Positions 59,191 to 64,000 of a DNA stretch of 64,000 nucleotides are shown piece after piece. The stretch lies in NCBI GenBank assembly GCA_964058845.1, contig CAXKVR010000029.1, positions 1 to 64,000 on the forward strand, given 5' to 3'. Position 1 is the stretch's first letter. Every line of letters starts with the position of its first letter. A program made the translations under genes and the position numbers. A model generated the notes under the pieces. That model was not told where the DNA came from. It ran no database searches and saw nothing but the letters and a program-made list of their open reading frames with translations. This DNA comes from Carex sylvatica. Lineage: Eukaryota > Streptophyta > Magnoliopsida > Poales > Cyperaceae.

Positions 59191-59615
59191 TATGAGGTTG
59201 GCTACTATGCTTATATAAGCATATCCCCACATATGCTTATAACTCATTTTTGTGCTTCCAATGTTCAAATGGTCGATCTGAACCGTTCATCTTGTTCTCC
59301 ATATTAGTATGTGCTTGGAAACTAAATTTTACATTTTTCTGAATTTTTTTACTATTTATTAAGCCACTTTGAAAATTATTAATCCAACGGTGGCTGCTGA
59401 TTTTACTGTTTTGTGCAGCCACCGTTGGATCAGCGATTTTCAAAGTGGCTTAATAAATAGTAAAAAAATTCAGAAAAATGTAAAATTTAGTTTCCAAGCA
59501 CATATTAATATGGAGAACAAGATGAACGGTTCAGATCGACCATTTGGACATTGGAAGCACAAAAATGAGTTATAAGCATATGTGGGGATATGCTTATATA
59601 AGCATAGTAGCCAAC

Positions 59616-59622
<7 letters not shown>
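59191..59622. mobile_element. Long fold-back MITE, second copy
   Basis: Same arms as the element at 48865 (GAGGTTGGCTACTATGCTTA, and its mirror at the right end), again in TA-rich flanks. The loop (GATTTTACTGTTTTGTGC) is in the opposite orientation to that of the first copy. The arms are nearly perfect inverted repeats. Confidence 0.9.
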
Positions 59623-59652
<30 letters not shown>

Positions 59653-60698
59653 CATACATACATACATATATATATAGAGGAGGGATCCAATTACACTATT
59701 TTTCTTAACACCGAATTACACTCTATATTTTTGAAGTCTAAACAGTCGATTCAAACCGTTCAACATGATGAATATATTAAAATGTGCTTGCAGATCAAAT
59801 TCTCACAAATTCTCACAAATATAAAGATCAATATAAATATAAAGATTATCAATACAATATCCAATTCTCACAAATTTACAAGTTGCACATCTGCTGGTTC
59901 CGTTGTGTACCAAATTCCTAGACATTGTCAAGTAGTCCTTAATTGTTGTTATTTTATTCAATTAATGATTTCATTGTCTCTGTTGACCTCGAGTACGTCA
60001 AAGTGAAGTTTTAGTAAAATTGTACTTTTGCCTAACAGCGAGATTTTCTTTTGTTGGATTAGTTGACTCGAGTCGTTGGGCCTCTAGCTCCTTGGGATAG
60101 GGTTGGGATGGCAAGGGATTAGTCTGCGTTTTTTTCCCTCAAAATTAAGTATTCAGAGGCTCTGAGCAAGGCATTTTTTTCCCTCAAATATGTACCATGT
60201 CTCAGTTGAGATAGCAGATATATGGGGTCAACTTTGAAAAAAGTTGGATATAGCCAGAAGATAATATTTAACAGTTTAATGAATTGTATAGTTTTGTTAT
60301 ATATGTTTTTAAATCATAAATTGAGAAACACGGGGACAGGCCCTTATAAATAATTAGTTTAAACAAATCTATAGTATTTCAAAATTCTATGTGTTGAAGA
60401 TAATCATTGACAGAAGTCATCACAATTATTTATTTCAACCAAGTGGGGCTGCTTGACCTCGATCTCTACTTTGTGACTGCATGCAAGCACTTTAGATGGC
60501 ATTGGCAGATTTACTTACATGAACACAAGTTTTTGGGACAAACCTATGTAACTATTAATTGTACCCATTACAATATTAATATATGAAATTCCCTTCTCAG
60601 CACATATATATAATTCTCACATATTATTTATACAATACATAAATACGTTGTTGTATTCTTCTTGCTCTTAATCTTTCATGTAACCAGAGATCATTCTT
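59623..60698. other. Spacer, then reversed 3' flank of peptide gene H
   Basis: TA and TACA runs at 59620-59675. 59690-59820 carries half of a MITE (AACAGTCGATTCAAACCGTT). 59985-60660 is the conserved peptide-gene 3' flank in minus orientation (GACTCGAGTCGTTGGGCC, GTGGGGCTGCTTGACC). Confidence 0.55.
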
Positions 60699-61117
60699 CT
60701 ATGGCTTTACTTCAGGAGAACAGTTTTTTTTATATAACTCATTGCACCTTGGTCTAGTGTAAGGCTGGCCTCGTTGAGGAACGCCTGCCGGGTTGCGTGA
60801 TGGCAAACCTGCATAAGGATGGCCTGCTATTCCTGCATAAGATTTCTCTCTCACTTTACCTATTACTAAAAATTTCAACTTACCACTTAATTAATTATGA
60901 TCAAGCAAATTAAAAGATATTGGATCTATTTTAATTGAATTATCATGTCAATTAAAGTTTGAATCTTCTTTTTTTTTAATAAGAAAAAAAGAGAGTACTT
61001 ACCATCTGCCTTGCTCTCTTCCAGGGAACGAGCAGCCTCAGTACAAGGCAATATGAGAGAGCTACTGAAAAATAGGAAGAGAATGCAGAGAGCTGGGAGA
61101 GCTTTTGTTGTTGACAT
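60699..61117 (-). CDS. Secreted cysteine-pair peptide H, RALF-like C-terminus
   Basis: Exons 61117-61003 and 60832-60699 with a 170-bp phase-1 intron encode 82 residues, the longest of the family. The signal peptide is MSTTKALPALCILFLFF, ending PCTEA before AR; the pro segment is SLEESKADG. Exon 2 encodes GIAGHPYAGLPSRNPAGVP, QRGQPYTRPRCNELYKKNC and SPEVKP. QPYTRPRC links it to pseudogene G (QPYTGRC); cysteine spacing is x7. The acceptor is CTTATGCAG rather than the ATTTTCAG used by A to F; a second in-frame-shifted CAG lies just downstream, so the acceptor choice is the main uncertainty. Confidence 0.75.
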
Positions 61118-61183
61118 TTTTGGAAATTTATTTAATCCTGCTTTGTTTTACGATGCAGCTGGTACCATCCAAGAATTCATTCC

Positions 61184-61341
61184 TATATATAGACATTCCA
61201 AGGCAATTATTACTATTAATTAAAAATAGATATGGATTCGATTCAGCTATTATCTGTCCCTATCCGGTTTACCATGATATCTATATATTTACACCTCTAG
61301 ACCTTTCTACTATGATATCTCTTCCGTTGACCTCAAGTCAA
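61184..61341 (-). promoter_or_regulatory. Promoter of peptide gene H: TATA box and W-box dyad
   Basis: TATATATA at 61184-61191 and TTGACCTCAAGTCAA at 61327-61341, which still contains a TTGAC core on both strands despite one changed base. Confidence 0.6.
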
Positions 61342-62519
61342 TGCAACTTTCACCACGTTTGTAAATGATATCAACAAGATGCGCATCACCAGTGCCCGAG
61401 AAACTGACTGATCAAATTAATTCATACTTTTCTTTCTACTAATTATTCGTTCATCTATACAACCTATCACTTTTTTTCTTTTAATTTGTTTATCGCACCA
61501 CAAAATTTTAATTTGCAAATTATCTGGTCGTCTGTTTTTTACTTGGGGTTTTTTCATTTAATTAGTATTTTTTGTCATCATATTCATGTCTATTATACTA
61601 AGGTGCATTACTTGGAAGAGCCTGGTTCTCTGGTCTGTTATTTTCCTATACGTTCTATGCAGGTGGGGCCTTTATAAGTGGCCTAGTCCATGCCTTTAGG
61701 TCTACTTAGTTAGACCTAGATCTGAAAATTAATTTTTGTAGAAAAAGTTGACTGCCCCATGTTTGGACGGTCAAGGTATTTTAAAATTAATTTTTGTGCG
61801 AGGACATATTTTATAATTCTTTTTTTTAGGGAACTAATAAAAATCTCGGGTTTAAAACTACTGAATCCTTAGACGTAATAACAAAAAGTTAATAAACGAA
61901 TTCCATATCTCTATTTTTACTTGCGTTATATACGATTTACTCACGAAAGAAATATACGTACATAGCAAATAAGAATGACAAATTTAAATCCCTGAATATT
62001 AATTATGAACACATTATGTCCATAAATAATCATGCATTATTTCTCAAGATGAGTGTTGATTATATTGAGCATTTTAAGACACATCAATATCATCTTAACC
62101 ATTATACTGATATGATATTCATAAACCCATAAAAACAAGCAGTTTTTTTTTCAGAGAACTAGCCATGCATTTGTCTAGTGGCAAACGCACATGTTCTCTA
62201 TGTGATAGGTCATGGATTTGAAACTCAAATAAAAAAAATCTTTTTTTTTGTAATTAAAGATGTATTAAATAGTTGGATGACTTGATCTCCAACCATTACT
62301 AAAAAAAAGAAGTTCTTCTCAAATTCAATATTTTAGTAATTTTATTTGGCATTTCAACTTGCGTTATTAGCAGTGTATAAAAAAAATTACACTTGTTTGG
62401 GATAGTGGCATCGGATGCACATTTTCTTATTAATTAGTAGGAACGAAGGAAATAGTATGTTGTCAAACTATGAAAAAAGAAGAAGAAAAAGCTAACCTCC
62501 CAAACGAAGCGCGGAATGA
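61342..62519. other. Upstream flank of gene H and spacer
   Basis: 61400-61660 is the duplicated upstream flank shared with A and B. The rest is AT-rich and includes the SINE candidate listed separately. No gene is seen. Confidence 0.5.
62155..62265 (+). mobile_element. Possible tRNA-derived SINE fragment
   Basis: TCTAGTGGCAAACGC resembles an A box and GGTCATGGATTTGAAACTC a B box, about 30 bases apart, followed by A- and T-rich tails. This is the layout of plant tRNA-derived SINEs. No target duplication was established. Confidence 0.4.
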
Positions 62520-63750
62520 TCGAAAAAGCTAACAGGCCCACATTTGGGCAGTCAGGGTATTTTTAAAATTAATTTTTGTACGAGGGCATATTTGATAATT
62601 CTTTATTTTTTTTAGGGCATTAATAAAAATCTGGGGATGAACACTGGAAGTACATAAAAAACAATTGTGTATGTATACTGTGTGGTCCATATCTAATTGA
62701 AAAGGAAAAAAATGATGGTCCAACCAATTTTACTTTTAATAGAAAAAATAGGAGCCAATCCCCTGCCACCCTAACTGAAGCAGAGAAATGTCTTCAGTCA
62801 ACTAATTCAGCAAATTAAGATCGCAATCGTTGTCAAACAACAAAAGATTCAGACTTGGTAATGAATTGTCAAAAATTGGAAAATGCACCATAATAACTAA
62901 CGACAAGCGTGCTGAAAAAATGCATTGCCTAGATAAAAAAATTACAATCTCAAAACAGATAAGTCATTTTGTTATCATGGTCTCGTACATATTAAGTCAT
63001 TTTGTTTTATGGTTGAAATTTAACAAATAATCTTTATTAAAAGTTGATCTATAAAATATTGATATATTAAAAGTTAACAAATAATCTTCATTAAAAGTTG
63101 AGATATAAAATATTGATATATTAAAAGTTAATAAATAATCTTCATTAAAAGATGATATATATACAAACTTTTGATGTATACTTCTCCATGCTTTGAAAAA
63201 TATTGCCAAAGCAACGCAATGTCTCTTTCTAGTTGAAAATATTAAAATCTCTAAAAAAGAAAATTAAAAAAAAAATAGTGTAGCCCCACTATTGGGCAGT
63301 TTGTTAAAAAAAATAAGAAAGGAAGAATAAGTTGACCTCCCAAACGCGATGCGAAATAATCGAAAATCTGATAGGCCCCACTTTTGAGCGGTCAGAGTAT
63401 TTTTAAAATTAATTTCTGTACGAGGGCATGTTTGATATTTCATTTTTTTTTAGGGCATTAATAAAAATCTCAGGATGAACACTGAAAGAAAGATGGTCCA
63501 ACCAATTTTACTTTTACTAGAAAAAATAGGAGCCGATCCCTTGCCACCCTATCTGTAGGAGAGAAATGTCTTCAGTTAACTAATTCAACAAATTAAGATC
63601 GCAATCGTTGTCAAACAACAAAAGATCTAGACTTGGTAATGAATTGTCAAAAATTGGAAAATGCACCATAACTAACGACAAGCGTGCTGAAAAAATGCAT
63701 TGATCTAGATAAAAAAATTACAAACTCAAAACAGAGTCACAACGCATGAA
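62520..63750 (+). repeat. Two orphan copies of the peptide-gene upstream region
   Basis: 62520-62935 and 63355-63720 are related copies (AAGATCGCAATCGTTGTCAA, then CACCATAA and CTAACGACAAGCGTGCTGAA). They match the sequence upstream of C, E, F and G, but homology breaks at GCATTG just where the W-box dyad would be, and no exon follows inside the window. Confidence 0.75.
63022..63165. repeat. Tandem repeat, 54-bp unit, about 2.7 copies
   Basis: AACAAATAATCTT(T/C)ATTAAA with GTTGA and ATATTGATATATTAAAAG recurs at 63022, 63076 and 63130. Confidence 0.8.
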
Positions 63751-64000
63751 AAATATATAGTATATACGCCCCTACATGTATGGCTTGGTACTGGAATGTA
63801 ATGGTTAACTAGATAAATCTACATTTTTTTGTCAGTTTCCTTTAAACACTGCTTTAAAAGTTAGCTATAAAATTATTTAGATATTGCTTTTAAAATATTT
63901 AGAGCAATGGCAAGAATTCATTGGAAAATGTTTCACGCATTATCAGGTGTTGTATCCACACAAAACATAAATATTCCAATGTATGGCTATGTCTTTGTAT

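Noticed and set aside
48929..59575. Matching open frames (KIINPTVAADFTVL type) at 48.9-49.1 and 59.2-59.6 kb on both strands
   Set aside because: They lie inside the arms of fold-back MITEs; similarity comes from the inverted repeats, not from protein conservation.
19765..61117. Assignment of the peptides to CLE, IDA, PIP, CEP or SCOOP families
   Set aside because: None of their short C-terminal signatures is present; the paired cysteines and PY-x-R-x-C fit RALF better, though incompletely.

Overview
The window is nuclear DNA from a flowering plant, most likely a eudicot. It is very AT-rich, its genes are split by short GT-AG introns, and it carries a plant NLR (NB-LRR) disease-resistance pseudogene, a plant-type UDP-glucose 4-epimerase, and many small plant transposons. 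I cannot name the species. All calls come from reading the sequence; no search was run.

Left part (1-10.4 kb), an ordinary gene region: AT-rich spacer with a 42-base G run and a three-copy 155-bp tandem repeat; an apparently intact UDP-glucose 4-epimerase gene (3735-6813, +); and a four-exon gene for a 386-residue protein I do not recognise (8464-10346, +).

Middle part (11-48 kb), a birth-and-death cluster of two gene types. One is a CC-type NLR: an almost full-length copy (12185-18450, -) broken by two nonsense codons and a frameshift and split by a long-TIR Mutator-like element in its intron, plus several fragments (21.8-22.1, 28.9-29.1, 38.5-39.6 and 57.2-57.4 kb). The other, and the main discovery candidate, is a family of tiny two-exon genes for secreted peptides of 74-82 residues. 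Six look intact in the middle part or just outside it by strand (A 19765-20278 -, B 26435-26913 -, C 32083-32573 +, D 34815-35176 +, E 42937-43409 +, F 43923-44398 +), a seventh lies at 60699-61117 (H, -), and there are two broken copies (25.4 and 46.4-46.7 kb) and two orphan promoter-side repeats (62.5-63.75 kb). Exon 1 (signal peptide) and the extreme C-terminus are nearly constant, while the middle of exon 2 and the spacing of its two cysteines vary. Some members end in a PY-x-R-x-C-x5-C motif like the C-terminal half of RALF peptides. Six of the seven intact promoters carry a palindromic pair of W-box cores (TTGACC...GGTCAA), the site bound by WRKY defence regulators, which suggests stress-induced expression.

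Right part (48-64 kb): fold-back MITEs, a hAT element with perfect 8-bp target duplications, an unrecognised four-helix membrane protein gene with an N-terminal tandem repeat (50492-51559, -), a LINE fragment, a decayed gypsy-type retrotransposon with gag (about 54.1-56.9 kb), peptide gene H, a possible SINE and the orphan promoter repeats.

The working model is that NLR and peptide sequences have been copied together by local segmental duplication, partly carrying copia retrotransposon pieces along. The NLR copies decayed while most peptide copies stayed open.
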